Assembly: GCA_041687675.1 (NCBI GenBank)
Contig: JAWLBM010000002.1
Coordinates: forward strand, 186,001 to 250,000
DNA length: 64,000 nt
Source of the DNA: JAWLBM01 sp041687675
Lineage (GTDB): Bacteria; Pseudomonadota; Alphaproteobacteria; Rhizobiales; Pleomorphomonadaceae
Reading direction: 5' to 3'
The notes beneath the pieces are model-generated. The model did no database searches. It was given only the letters and a program-made list of their open reading frames with translations, and was not told the origin of the DNA. The translations under genes were made by a program, and so were the position numbers. Below, piece by piece: positions 53,792-63,023 of the stretch. Every line of letters begins with the position of its first letter. Position 1 is the first letter of the stretch.

Positions 53792-56041
53792 TCACAGCAG
53801 CTTCGGACCGAAGCTGTTCGACTTCGGGAAGCCGACCGGCGGCAGGCGGCCGGCCATGGCGCGGTCGCCGCGCCAGTCGGCGAGATCATCAAGGGTGCGC
53901 AGGAAGGTGCGTCCGGAGGTGTCCACCCAGGTGAGGCCGGTCGCGCCCGGGAACACCCTGGCATCGGCGACCCCGCCGTCCTTGTAGCGCTGCAGCCGCA
54001 CGCCCTTGCCGCGGGCCATCTCCGGCACCTGCGACATCGGGAACACCAGGAACTTGCGGTTCTCGCCGATGATCGCCACGTGGTCGCCGTCGGCCGGCAC
54101 CACCAGCCTCGCCCTGGCGCCGGGCGAAAGGTTCAGCACCTGCTTGCCCTTCCGCGTGTTGGCGACGAGGTCCGCCTCGGCGGTGACGAAGCCGTAGCCG
54201 TCGGAGGACACAACCAGCAGCCGGCGCCCGGGCTTGTGGACGAAGACGTCCACCACGTCGGCGCCGTCCTCCATGTCGACCATCAGCCGGATCGGCTCGC
54301 CGGTGGAGCGGCCGCCCGGCAGCTTGTCGGCTCCCAGCGCGTACATCTTGCCGTGGTCGGAGAGCACCATCAGCTTGTCGGTGGTCTCCGCCTTGAAGCT
54401 GATGGACAGCTTGTCGCCGGCCTTGAACTGGAGCCCGGTGACGTCCGTGACGTGGCCCTTCAGCGCGCGGATCCAGCCCTTCTCCGAGATCACCACGGTG
54501 ATCGGCTCGCGCTCGATCAGCGCCTGGCTGACGTCGACATGGTCGTGGGCGGGCGCCTCGGTGAAATGGGTGCGGCGGCGGCCGAGCGGGGTGTCGGGAC
54601 CGAAGGTCTTGCGCACCTCGCCGATCTGCCAGCGGACGGTCTTCCACTGCTTGGGCTCGGAGGCGAGCAGCGCCTCGATGTCGGCCTTCTCGGCGGTGAG
54701 TTCCGCATGCTCCTTGCGGATCTCCATCTCCTCGAGCTTGCGCAGGTTGCGCAGGCGCATGTTGAGGATCGCGTCGGCCTGGGTCTCGTTGAGGTCGAAG
54801 GCGGCGATCAGCTCCTTCTTCGGCTCGTCCTCCTCGCGGATGATGCGGATCACCTCGTCGAGGTTGAGGTAGGCGATGATGTAGCCCTCGAGCAGCTCGA
54901 GGCGGCGGACGATCTGCTCCAGCCGGTGCTGCGAGCGCCGGATCAGCACCTCGCGCCGGTGGTCGAGCCATTCCAGCAGGACCTGGCGCAGGCCGATCAC
55001 GTTCGGCACCTGCCCGCGGGAGAGCACGTTCATGTTGAGCGGAATGCGCGATTCGAGGTCGGTCAGCCTGTAGAGCGCCTCCATCATCAGCGCCTCGTCC
55101 ACGTTGCGGGACTTCGGCACGATGACGACGCGGATGTCTTCCGCGCTCTCGTCGCGGATGTCCTCCACCAGCGGCAGCTTCCGCTCGTTCAGCAGCTCGG
55201 CGATCTTCTCGATCAGCCTTGCCTTCTGCACCTGGTAGGGGATCTCCGTGACCACCACCTGCCAGGTGCCGCGGTCGAGGTCCTCCCGGTGCCAGCGGGC
55301 GCGCACGCGGAAGCCGCCGCGGCCCGTGCGGTAGGCCTCGGTGATCTCCTCGCGGCCGTCGATGATGAGCCCGCCGGTGGGGAAGTCGGGGCCCTCGACG
55401 ATATCGACCAGCCTCTCGACCGACGCGTCCGGATGGTCGATCAGGTGGATCGCGGCGTCGCAGAGCTCGGCCGCGTTGTGCGGCGGGATCGACGTCGCCA
55501 TGCCGACGGCGATGCCCGACGAGCCGTTGGCGAGGAGGTTCGGGAAGGCGCCCGGCAGGACGATCGGCTCGCGGTCCTCGCCGTCGTAGGTTTCGCGGAA
55601 GTCGACCGCGTCCTCGTCGAGGCCATCGAGCAGCAGGCGGGCCACCTCGGTGAGGCGGGCCTCGGTGTACCGCATGGCGGCGGCGTTGTCGCCGTCGATG
55701 TTGCCGAAGTTGCCCTGTCCGTCGACCAGCGGATAGCGCTGGGCGAAATCCTGCGCGAGGCGCACCAGCGCGTCGTAGACCGACTGGTCCCCGTGCGGGT
55801 GGAACTTGCCGATCACGTCGCCGACGACGCGGGCGCACTTCTTGAACGAGGCGCCGGGGTCGAGCCGCAGCAGGCGCATGGCGTAGAGCACGCGCCGGTG
55901 GACGGGCTTCAGGCCGTCGCGCACGTCGGGCAGCGCCCGGTGCATGATGGTCGACAGCGCGTAGGCGAGATAGCGCTCCTCGAGCGCCTCCCGCAGGTTG
56001 ACAGGTTCAATGCCCTCGGGGGGAATCAGATCTTTGCCCAT
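53792..56041 (-). CDS. parC: DNA topoisomerase IV subunit A
   Basis: A 749-residue type IIA topoisomerase subunit that decatenates daughter chromosomes. RALPDVRDGLKPVHRRVLYA, GKFHPHGDQSVYDALVRLAQ and the active Tyr in NAAAMRYTEARLTEVARLLL are conserved. GNFGNIDGDNAA follows GQ as in other alphaproteobacterial ParC, distinguishing it from GyrA. The C-terminal beta-pinwheel is shorter than in GyrA and lacks the GyrA-box. The position of E. coli ParC Ser80 is Gln here. ParE is not in this window. Confidence 0.95.
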   Translation of the reverse strand: MGKDLIPPEGIEPVNLREALEERYLAYALSTIMHRALPDVRDGLKPVHRRVLYAMRLLRLDPGASFKKCARVVGDVIGKFHPHGDQSVYDALVRLAQDFAQRYPLVDGQGNFGNIDGDNAAAMRYTEARLTEVARLLLDGLDEDAVDFRETYDGEDREPIVLPGAFPNLLANGSSGIAVGMATSIPPHNAAELCDAAIHLIDHPDASVERLVDIVEGPDFPTGGLIIDGREEITEAYRTGRGGFRVRARWHREDLDRGTWQVVVTEIPYQVQKARLIEKIAELLNERKLPLVEDIRDESAEDIRVVIVPKSRNVDEALMMEALYRLTDLESRIPLNMNVLSRGQVPNVIGLRQVLLEWLDHRREVLIRRSQHRLEQIVRRLELLEGYIIAYLNLDEVIRIIREEDEPKKELIAAFDLNETQADAILNMRLRNLRKLEEMEIRKEHAELTAEKADIEALLASEPKQWKTVRWQIGEVRKTFGPDTPLGRRRTHFTEAPAHDHVDVSQALIEREPITVVISEKGWIRALKGHVTDVTGLQFKAGDKLSISFKAETTDKLMVLSDHGKMYALGADKLPGGRSTGEPIRLMVDMEDGADVVDVFVHKPGRRLLVVSSDGYGFVTAEADLVANTRKGKQVLNLSPGARARLVVPADGDHVAIIGENRKFLVFPMSQVPEMARGKGVRLQRYKDGGVADARVFPGATGLTWVDTSGRTFLRTLDDLADWRGDRAMAGRLPPVGFPKSNSFGPKLL

Positions 56042-56235
56042 GCCCCTTGGGTAGAATCACCTGAACGAAAGGGCAACCGGCGGACCGACGCAGGCGCTCG
56101 AAGCTCCGGCTTTTCCCCGGTTTCGGGCGACCCCGCCCGCCGCCCGGTCCCCCTGCCCTCCCCGCACCGGCCCGCGCCGCCTTGCCGGACGGCCCGCGCG
56201 GGACTACCTCCGAAGACAGCCAAGGGAGACCTGAC

Positions 56236-56883
56236 ATGCCCCGGACCCTGCGCCTCGACGTGGTGATCGACGTCGTCTGCCCCTGGTGCTTCGTCGGCAA
56301 GCGGCAACTGGACGCGGCGATGGCCTCGCTGCCCGACATCGGCTTCAGCGTCCGCTACCGCCCCTTCCAGCTCGACGGCAGCATCCCGCCGGAGGGCAAG
56401 AGCCGGCAGCGCTACCTCCTCGACAAGTTCCACGACCCCGAGCGGATCGAGGCCATGCACGAGCGGATCGCCGCCATTGGCCGCGACCTCGGCATCGACT
56501 TCCGCTTCGACCGGATCGACGTGGCACCCAACACGCTGGATGCCCACCGGCTGGTCCACTGGGCCTCGGCGGAGGGAAAAGGCGAGGCGATGGTGGAGCG
56601 GCTGTTCGCGATGTTCTTCACCGAGGGCCAGAACCTCGCCGAGCGGGCGACCTTGGTCGCCGCCGCGCGGGACGTCGGGCTCGACCCGGAGGTGGTGGAG
56701 CGCGACCTCGACACGGCGCGGGACATTTCCACCGTCGAGGACGAGATCACCTTCGCCGCGCGGGTCGGCATCACCGGCGTGCCCTGCACGATCGTCAATT
56801 CGAAATACGCGATCTCCGGCGCGCAGCCGGCCGAGGCGATGGCGGACGCCTTCCGCCAGATCGCCGCCGAGGAGGCGGCCTGA
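56236..56883 (+). CDS. FrnE-like DsbA family oxidoreductase
   Basis: A 215-residue cytoplasmic protein of the DsbA fold. The active site is DVVCPWCFVGKRQLD (CPWC), and the cis-Pro is in VGITGVPCTIVNSKYAISGA. No signal peptide. FrnE-type proteins are linked to polyketide chemistry and oxidative stress; the role here is not clear. GGGAGA precedes the ATG at 56236. It converges on DUF502 with eight bases between stops. Confidence 0.88.
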   Translation: MPRTLRLDVVIDVVCPWCFVGKRQLDAAMASLPDIGFSVRYRPFQLDGSIPPEGKSRQRYLLDKFHDPERIEAMHERIAAIGRDLGIDFRFDRIDVAPNTLDAHRLVHWASAEGKGEAMVERLFAMFFTEGQNLAERATLVAAARDVGLDPEVVERDLDTARDISTVEDEITFAARVGITGVPCTIVNSKYAISGAQPAEAMADAFRQIAAEEAA

Positions 56884-56891
56884 GGCCGGCG

Positions 56892-57632
56892 TCAGACCTT
56901 CTCCGCCGCCCGGCCTGTCTCCCCCGGCGCAAGCTCCTCGCCGTCCGGCAGCCGCCCCGGTTCGCGGCGCGAGGCGGCGGCCGCGGCGGCGAGGCCGATT
57001 TTCTCCAGCGCGTGCTCGGAATTCTCCGCCGAGACGAGGCCGAAGGAGATCACCAGCTTCGCCGCGTCCTCCACGGTCATGTCGAGCGTGATCGCCTCGG
57101 CGGCGGGGACGAAGAGCAGGTATCCGCCGGTCGGGTTCGGCGTCGTCGGCACGTAGACCGTGAGCATGTCCTCGCCGCCTTCGAGGCGGCTGGCGACCTC
57201 GCCGCGGGTCTTCGCGGCGACGAAGCCGATGGTCCAGGCGCCCCTGCGCGGAAATTCGACGAGGGCCGCCTTCTGGAACGAGGTCCCCCGCTCGGCGAGC
57301 ACCGATGAGAAGATCTGCTTCAGCCCCCGGTAGAGATTGCGGACGACCGGCATCCGGTGGAGCAGGTCCTCGCCGAACTTGAACACGGTGCGGCCGACGA
57401 TGTTGGCGGTGAGCGCGCCGATCAGCGTGATCACCACGAGCGCGACGACGAGGCCGAAGCCCGGCACCGCGAAGGGCAGGTAGGTGTCCGGGTTGTAGGA
57501 CGAGGGCAGGTAGGGCTTCACCCAGCTGTCGACCCAGGCGATCAGCGACCAGGTGAGGTAGAGAGTGATGCCCGCGGGACCGGCGACGAGCAGTCCTGTC
57601 AGGAAGTAGTTACGCAGCCGGGTCAAGGGCAT
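56892..57632 (-). CDS. DUF502 membrane protein
   Basis: A 246-residue protein with two membrane helices (YFLTGLLVAGPAGITLYLTW and GLVVALVVITLIGALTANIV). The soluble part has MPVVRNLYRGLKQIFSSVLA, VLVEFPRRGAWTIGF and VYVPTTPNPTGGYLLFVPAA, all conserved in DUF502. A role in envelope or lipid homeostasis has been suggested from plant homologues, but no bacterial role is proven. The final 40 residues are low-complexity. Confidence 0.85.
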   Translation of the reverse strand: MPLTRLRNYFLTGLLVAGPAGITLYLTWSLIAWVDSWVKPYLPSSYNPDTYLPFAVPGFGLVVALVVITLIGALTANIVGRTVFKFGEDLLHRMPVVRNLYRGLKQIFSSVLAERGTSFQKAALVEFPRRGAWTIGFVAAKTRGEVASRLEGGEDMLTVYVPTTPNPTGGYLLFVPAAEAITLDMTVEDAAKLVISFGLVSAENSEHALEKIGLAAAAAASRREPGRLPDGEELAPGETGRAAEKV

Positions 57633-57808
57633 CGTCCTGGATGTTCACGGATGCGGCCAGGGCGGCCGACGTCCGGCGAAAATGCGTTTCGGCGTTGCGG
57701 TGCCGAGGGATACCCTATCATAGTGCGGGTCCGCGACACCCGGGTGAAGTGATCCCGGGCCGCGCGCCCGCGCGGGCGCCCCTTCCAGCCGCCCCGAAAC
57801 GGACCCCG

Positions 57809-58165
57809 ATGCGGATCGCGTATTTCCTTGCCGGCATCGTCTTCCTCGCGCTCGGGCTCATCGGCGTCGTGTTGCCGATCATGCCGACGACGATCTTCCT
57901 GATCCTCGCCGCCGGCGCCTTCGCGCGCTCCTCGCCCCGGCTGGAGGCCTGGCTGATCGATCATGCGCACCTCGGCCCGCCGATCCGCCGCTGGCGCGAG
58001 CGGGGCGCGATCTCGCCGCGGGCGAAGGCCATGGCGGCGGGCGGCATGGCCGCCGGCTACGCGCTGTTCCTGTGGTCGAGCACGCCCGGGTGGTGGCTGG
58101 CGCTCGCGGTCCTCGCACTCCTGCTCGCCTGCGCCGCCTACGTGCTCAGCCGCCCGAACGCGTGA
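57809..58165 (+). CDS. DUF454 (YbaN) inner-membrane protein
   Basis: A 118-residue protein with three or four hydrophobic helices. AYFLAGIVFLALGLIGVVLP and MPTTIFLILAAGAFARSSPR, followed by WLIDHAHLGPPIRRWRERGA, are DUF454 hallmarks. Its function is not known. It is divergent from DUF502 across about 176 bases. Confidence 0.87.
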   Translation: MRIAYFLAGIVFLALGLIGVVLPIMPTTIFLILAAGAFARSSPRLEAWLIDHAHLGPPIRRWRERGAISPRAKAMAAGGMAAGYALFLWSSTPGWWLALAVLALLLACAAYVLSRPNA

Positions 58166-58290
58166 AGGATGCAACGGATCGGGACATATTGCGGCCAAAC
58201 TGCGCTTTGGCTTGAGGGAATCGGCGGATTCGAGTCTGATCCGGGCGGGGCGGCGCGCGTTCGTGCCGGCAGTCAGCCGAGGCAGACGGT

Positions 58291-59082
58291 GTGAGGGGCG
58301 GCAACCATGACCCGTTCGACGCGGACGGCTTCGAGGTGTCGGAGCCGGGCGGTGTCGCGCTGGTCGTCTGGTCCAGCATCGCCGCGGTGGCTCTCCTCCT
58401 TGCCGTGACGGCGGTCGTCTACGGCCTGCCGGATGCCGCGGACAACGACGTCGCGGTGGCCGAGGTGGACCAGGGCGAGGTCGCAACCCCCGTACGGCCG
58501 ACGCGCGAGCCGCCTTTCAGCACCCATCTCTCGACCCGGACCGACTTCGCCATGCGCGGCGACGCCCCCTCGCCCGACGGCTCCCTCGCCCGGCTCGAGG
58601 TCGAGAACGCGGCGCTGCGCCATGACCTCGAGACGATCGCGCGGCGGCTCTCCGAGGTGCACGAGCGCGTCGCCGGCCTCGAGGACCGGCTGCAGTCGGT
58701 GACCGGCAGCCTGCCCGCGCGCCCGCCGGAGCGTGGGACCGCGCCGGGTGTCGGCGGCCCGGAGATCCCCGTCGCGGGCGCCGCGGGGCTTTCGGCAGAC
58801 GCGCCGCTGCAGCGCAGGACCGCATTCGCCGTCGAACTCGGCGCGTTCGGCGACCTCGGATCCGTCGAGGCGGCGTGGCGCGAACTCGTCGCCGGTGCGC
58901 CGGGGCTCTTCGCCGACCTCCGGCCGCTGGCGACCATCCGCGACCGGGAGGGCCGAACCGAACTCTTGCTCGTCGCCGGCCCGTTCGAGAGCGCCGCGGA
59001 AGCCGCGGACCGCTGCACCGCCGCGGCCGAGGCCGGCTACGGCTGCCTGCCGGCCTTCTTCATCGGCCAGCCGATCGACTGA
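58291..59082 (+). CDS. Membrane-anchored protein with SPOR-like C-terminal domain
   Basis: A 263-residue protein. One membrane helix at about residues 21-45 (VALVVWSSIAAVALLLAVTA), a coiled-coil stretch at about 97-125 (LARLEVENAALRHDLETIAR) and a C-terminal SPOR-like fold (AFAVELGAFGDLGSVEAAWR, TELLLVAGPFESAAEAADRC). SPOR domains bind denuded septal peptidoglycan, so a cell-division role is a fair guess. GTG start; no ATG nearby in frame. It converges on ccdA with only four bases between stops. Confidence 0.7.
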   Translation: MRGGNHDPFDADGFEVSEPGGVALVVWSSIAAVALLLAVTAVVYGLPDAADNDVAVAEVDQGEVATPVRPTREPPFSTHLSTRTDFAMRGDAPSPDGSLARLEVENAALRHDLETIARRLSEVHERVAGLEDRLQSVTGSLPARPPERGTAPGVGGPEIPVAGAAGLSADAPLQRRTAFAVELGAFGDLGSVEAAWRELVAGAPGLFADLRPLATIRDREGRTELLLVAGPFESAAEAADRCTAAAEAGYGCLPAFFIGQPID

Positions 59083-59086
59083 CCGG

Positions 59087-59842
59087 TCAGCCGAGCCTGG
59101 CGAGGGCCGGGAAGGTCTCGAGCAGCCAGAAGGAGAGGCTCTGGAACTGGCCGGTGAGGAACAGCACGCCGGTCAGCACCAGCACCGCGCCCATCGCCTG
59201 CTCGACCCGCTGGAACTGGGTGCGGAAGCGCTTCAGGAAGGCCATGAACGAGCCGACGAAGAGCGCCGAGAGGAGAAACGGCACGCCAAGCCCTGCCGAG
59301 TATATGGCGAGCAGCCCCGCCCCCTCGGCCACCGTGTCGCGCGAGCCCGCGACGGTGAGGATGGCGGCGAGGATCGGCCCGATGCAGGGCGTCCAGCCGA
59401 AGGCGAAGGCGAGCCCCATCAGGTAGGCGCCGACCGGGCCCGTGCGGGCGCCGGAGGGGCGGAAGCGCGCCTCGCGGTAGAACAGCGCCACGCGGAAGAC
59501 GCCGAGGAAATGCAGCCCCATGATGATGATCACGACGCCGGCCACCAGCGCCAGCGTCGGCGACCAGCGGGCGATCAGCTGGCCGAAGGCGGACGCGGTC
59601 GCCCCGAGCGAGATGAACACGGTGGCGAAACCGAGCACGAAGGCGAGCGCGACCCCGGCCACCCGCATCCGCTGCGCCCGCCGTGCGCCCGCGCTCGCCG
59701 GGCCGGCCGCGCCGGTCAGCTCCTCGACCGACGCGCCGGCGAGGAAGCCGAGGTAGGGCGGCACCAGCGGCAGCACGCAGGGGCTGAGGAAGGACAGCAG
59801 CCCGGCGAAGAAGGCGGCCAGTATGGAAACGTCGCTGATCAT
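59087..59842 (-). CDS. ccdA: Cytochrome c biogenesis/thiol transporter CcdA
   Basis: A 251-residue protein with six to seven membrane helices. The two reducing cysteines lie in FLSPCVLPLVPPYLGFLAGA and FGWTPCIGPILAAILTVAGS. It passes electrons from thioredoxin to periplasmic thiols, for cytochrome c maturation or DsbC-like partners. A DsbA-type oxidoreductase is at 26376 but not adjacent. No ccm genes are in the window. Confidence 0.93.
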   Translation of the reverse strand: MISDVSILAAFFAGLLSFLSPCVLPLVPPYLGFLAGASVEELTGAAGPASAGARRAQRMRVAGVALAFVLGFATVFISLGATASAFGQLIARWSPTLALVAGVVIIIMGLHFLGVFRVALFYREARFRPSGARTGPVGAYLMGLAFAFGWTPCIGPILAAILTVAGSRDTVAEGAGLLAIYSAGLGVPFLLSALFVGSFMAFLKRFRTQFQRVEQAMGAVLVLTGVLFLTGQFQSLSFWLLETFPALARLG

Positions 59843-59940
59843 GCCGATGCGGTACCCGGGCGTGTCCTCGTAGAACCTGAATACGGAAGCGGAACCGCCG
59901 CGTCGAGTGGCGCTGCCGTCGCGGGGCGATCAACAGTCCG

Positions 59941-60642
59941 TCAGCCGAAGCTGTCATCCGCGGCCGCGTCCTTGGAGATCATGCCGTCGACGAGGTGGAT
60001 GCGGCGCTTCATCCGTCCCGCAAGTCGAAGGTCGTGGGTGACGGCGACCACCGTCCGCCCGTCCTTCTCGACGATGTCGGAGAGGATCGAGAAGACCTGC
60101 TCGGTCGACTTGGAGTCGAGCGAGCCGGTCGGCTCGTCGGCGAGCAGCAGCGGCGGGTCGTTGGCGAGCGCGCGGGCCACCGCCACCCGCTGCCGCTGGC
60201 CTCCGGAGAGCTGGTCCGGTCGCTTGCCGAGCTGGTCGCCGATGCCGAGCCGCGACAGGAGCTCGGAGGCCTGCTCCCGCATCTGGCTCCCGGACAGCCG
60301 GCCGAGCCGGCGCATCGGGATCATGACGTTGTCGAGGATCGAGAATTCCGGCAGCAGGAAGTGGAACTGGAAGACGAAGCCGATGGTGGCGAGGCGCCGC
60401 TCGGCCCGCTCGTCGTCGCTCATCAGGGCGGTCGGCTGGCCGTCGAGCAGGATCTCGCCGGAGGTCGGGTGGTCGAGCAGGCCGAGCAGGTAGAGCAGCG
60501 ACGACTTGCCGGAGCCGGACGGCCCGGTGATCGCCACGAACTCGCCGCGGCTGATCGACAGCGAGACGTCCTTGACCAGCGTCACCGGCACGACGCCGGG
60601 CAGCACTCGGGTGACGTGGGCGGTCTCGATCAGCGCGGTCAT
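59941..60642 (-). CDS. ABC transporter ATP-binding protein (LolD/MacB-type)
   Basis: A 233-residue ATPase. Walker A is TGPSGSGKSSLLYLLGLLDH, the ABC signature is QLSGGQRQRVAVARALANDP, Walker B and the Glu are LLLADEPTGSLDSK and the switch His is in VAVTHDLRLAGR. Family 3A (MacB/LolD). The ATG overlaps the upstream permease stop as ATGA. With the permease and the HlyD adaptor it makes a three-part exporter. It is not clearly LolCDE, as that set has no HlyD adaptor. Confidence 0.9.
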   Translation of the reverse strand: MTALIETAHVTRVLPGVVPVTLVKDVSLSISRGEFVAITGPSGSGKSSLLYLLGLLDHPTSGEILLDGQPTALMSDDERAERRLATIGFVFQFHFLLPEFSILDNVMIPMRRLGRLSGSQMREQASELLSRLGIGDQLGKRPDQLSGGQRQRVAVARALANDPPLLLADEPTGSLDSKSTEQVFSILSDIVEKDGRTVVAVTHDLRLAGRMKRRIHLVDGMISKDAAADDSFG

Positions 60643-61880
60643 GCCGCCCCCCGGATGATGTCGACCGGGTTGAGCCGCGCCGCCTTGCGCGCGGGCAGCC
60701 AGCCGGCGACGCCGGCCGAGCCCAGGGCGAAGACGGCGGCGATGGCATAGTGCAGCGGATCCACCACCACCGGCAGGTGGGTCACCTCGATATCGCCCTG
60801 GATCTCGAAGCGGATCGCGCCGAGGAGTTCGGTGAGGCCGTAGCCGATCGCCCATCCGAACAGCGAGCCGACCGCGCCCATCGCCAGGCCCTCGACGAGG
60901 AACAGACGGCGCATGTCGGCCGAGCGGAAGCCGAGCGACTTCAGGATGGCGATGTCGCGCGCCTTCTCGTGGGTGATCGTGGAGACGATGTTGAAGATGC
61001 CGAAGCCGGCGACCAGCAGGATCGCCCCGACCACGGTGTACATGATGGTGTTGCGGACGAAGAGCGCCTCCATCAGCGAGCGGTTGGACTCCTGCCAGCT
61101 CTGGGCGTCGAGGCCGAGCATCGCCTCGATCCGGTTCGCCACCGCGTCGGCCTGGAAGGGATCGGCGAGCTTTACCCGCATGCCGTTCACGGCGCCGTCC
61201 TGCATGGCGAGCGTCTGCGCGTCGCGCAGCAGGACGTAGGCGACGCCGTCGTCCTGGGCGGCGATGCCGGTGTGGAACAGGGCGACGAGCTTGAGCCGGC
61301 GGCTCACGCCCACCGAGGAGGTGACGGTGAGCGTGTCGCCGACGGTCGCCCCGAGGTCCTCCGCCGCCCCGTCGCCGATCACCACCGCGGCGGACCCGGC
61401 CGAGAGGTTCTCAAGCCGCCCGACCTCGATGCTGTCCGCGAGGGTCGAGACCTTCAGGTAGTCCTCCGGCTCGATGCCGACCACCGAAACGCCGACGTCG
61501 TTGCCGCCGTAGCGGACCACGCCCTGCAGCGTCATCGTCGAGGCGATCTCGCCCGGCACCCAGCTCGCCAGCGAGGCCCGGACCGCGGCGGGGTTGAGGA
61601 TCCCCCGCCGGTCGTCCGGCGGGCGGAGGCCCGAGTAGTTTACCACCGCGTAGACCTCGTCGGCCACCTGCGGCTCCGGTCGGCGGGTGTCGACGGTTAT
61701 CATGACGTGCGGGCTCTCCTCGACCAGCGTCTCGACGAGGTCGTCCTGGGAGCCCTGCATCAGCGCCGCCATGGCGATCGAGAAGCCGACGCCGAGGGCG
61801 ACCCCGGCGACCGACACCACCGTCTGGCGGCCGCGGCCCGCGACATGGGTGACGGCGAGGTCGAGCAGGAGGCGGATCAC
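60639..61880 (-). CDS. FtsX/MacB-type ABC transporter permease
   Basis: A 413-residue permease with the MacB layout. One N-terminal helix (VSVAGVALGVGFSIAMAALM), a large periplasmic domain (about residues 45-275) and three C-terminal helices (YTVVGAILLVAGFGIFNIVS, GLAMGAVGSLFGWAIGYGLT, IAAVFALGSAGVAGWLPARK). IVSTITHEKARDIAILKSLG is the FtsX coupling loop. The start is GTG at 61880, overlapping the adaptor stop as GTGA, and the stop overlaps the ATPase start as ATGA. Confidence 0.9.
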   Translation of the reverse strand: MIRLLLDLAVTHVAGRGRQTVVSVAGVALGVGFSIAMAALMQGSQDDLVETLVEESPHVMITVDTRRPEPQVADEVYAVVNYSGLRPPDDRRGILNPAAVRASLASWVPGEIASTMTLQGVVRYGGNDVGVSVVGIEPEDYLKVSTLADSIEVGRLENLSAGSAAVVIGDGAAEDLGATVGDTLTVTSSVGVSRRLKLVALFHTGIAAQDDGVAYVLLRDAQTLAMQDGAVNGMRVKLADPFQADAVANRIEAMLGLDAQSWQESNRSLMEALFVRNTIMYTVVGAILLVAGFGIFNIVSTITHEKARDIAILKSLGFRSADMRRLFLVEGLAMGAVGSLFGWAIGYGLTELLGAIRFEIQGDIEVTHLPVVVDPLHYAIAAVFALGSAGVAGWLPARKAARLNPVDIIRGAA

Positions 61881-62887
61881 GGGGCCCCCTCCCCGACCAC
61901 GGACACCGCCATGCCGGGCTCCACGTCCTCCGGCAGCGGCGAGACGTAGCGCTCGCCCGGCTCGATGCCGGAGAGGACCTCGGCGCTCTCCAGGCCGCGG
62001 ATGCCGATCTCCACCGGCCTTGCGACGAGCCGGTCGTCCTCGACGGTGAACAGCCGCTCGCGGGAGAGCGCCACCACCGGGACCACGACGTTGCCCTCGC
62101 GCTCGCGGATGACGATGTTGGCGTCCGCCGACATGCCGATGAAGAGCGGCGTGTCGTCCGGCAGGGCGATACGGACGCGGTAGGTCCGCTGCACCGGGTC
62201 GCCCATGGGCGTCACCTGGCGGACCGTGCCCTCGAGCACGCGTCCGGGGAAGGCGTCGGAGCGCAGCAGCACCTTCTGCCCGGGCTCGACCCTCGGGATG
62301 TCCTCCTCGTTCACCTCCGCCACCAGGTCGCGCGGCAGCGGCTCCCCCACATGGGCGAGGATGTCGCCGGGACGGGCGATCTCGCCGACCGAGGCGTCCA
62401 GCCGCAGCACCTGGCCGCTGACCGGGGCGGTGATCAGGTAGTCCTTGATCTGCTCGAGCACCTCGGCGCGGGCCGCCTCGACGCGGGCGAGGTCGGCCTC
62501 GGCCCGGTCGTAGGTCTGCTCGCTGGCGAAGTTCTTCTCCAGGAGGTTCGCCGCCCGCTGCAGTTCGCGCTCGGCGAGGTCGCGCTGGGCCTCCAGTTCC
62601 TTCAGCCGGGCCTGGACCTTGCTGTCGTCGAGCCTCGCCAGCATGTCGCCGGCCGCGACGGTCTCGCCCTCGCAGTTGCAGACCTCGACGATCCGCTCGG
62701 AGACGAGGCTCGTCACCTTCGCCCAGCGCCGGGGCTCGACCGTGCCGCTGGCGTAGACGATCTCCGCCGCGGTGCCCGTCTCCGCCGTGCGCAGCGTGAC
62801 CGGGGTCCCGGGGCCGATCCGGTACCAGGCGAGAACCCCGCCGCCGATCACGACAAGCACGAGGGTGATGATCAGCGCACGACGCAT
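61877..62887 (-). CDS. HlyD-family periplasmic adaptor subunit
   Basis: A 336-residue membrane fusion protein. One N-terminal membrane helix (ALIITLVLVVIGGGVLAW) is followed by barrel and lipoyl segments (YASGTVEPRRWAKVTSLVSE, EGETVAAGDMLARLD), a coiled-coil hairpin (VQARLKELEAQRDLAERELQ) and the second lipoyl half (ITAPVSGQVLRLDASVGEIA). AAGGAG precedes the ATG. First gene of the exporter operon. The substrate is unknown. Confidence 0.9.
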   Translation of the reverse strand: MRRALIITLVLVVIGGGVLAWYRIGPGTPVTLRTAETGTAAEIVYASGTVEPRRWAKVTSLVSERIVEVCNCEGETVAAGDMLARLDDSKVQARLKELEAQRDLAERELQRAANLLEKNFASEQTYDRAEADLARVEAARAEVLEQIKDYLITAPVSGQVLRLDASVGEIARPGDILAHVGEPLPRDLVAEVNEEDIPRVEPGQKVLLRSDAFPGRVLEGTVRQVTPMGDPVQRTYRVRIALPDDTPLFIGMSADANIVIREREGNVVVPVVALSRERLFTVEDDRLVARPVEIGIRGLESAEVLSGIEPGERYVSPLPEDVEPGMAVSVVGEGAP

Positions 62888-63023
62888 GCGGTCTCCTTCG
62901 ATCGGGCCGGCGAGCTTTCGGCCGGCCGACGGGCGTCATTCTCCGGGCCGTGGCCCGGGCCGGGTTTGCCGGCGGCGTCGGCGGCGTTCTACACGCTCCG
63001 CGCGCCGACGGAAATGATCGAAG

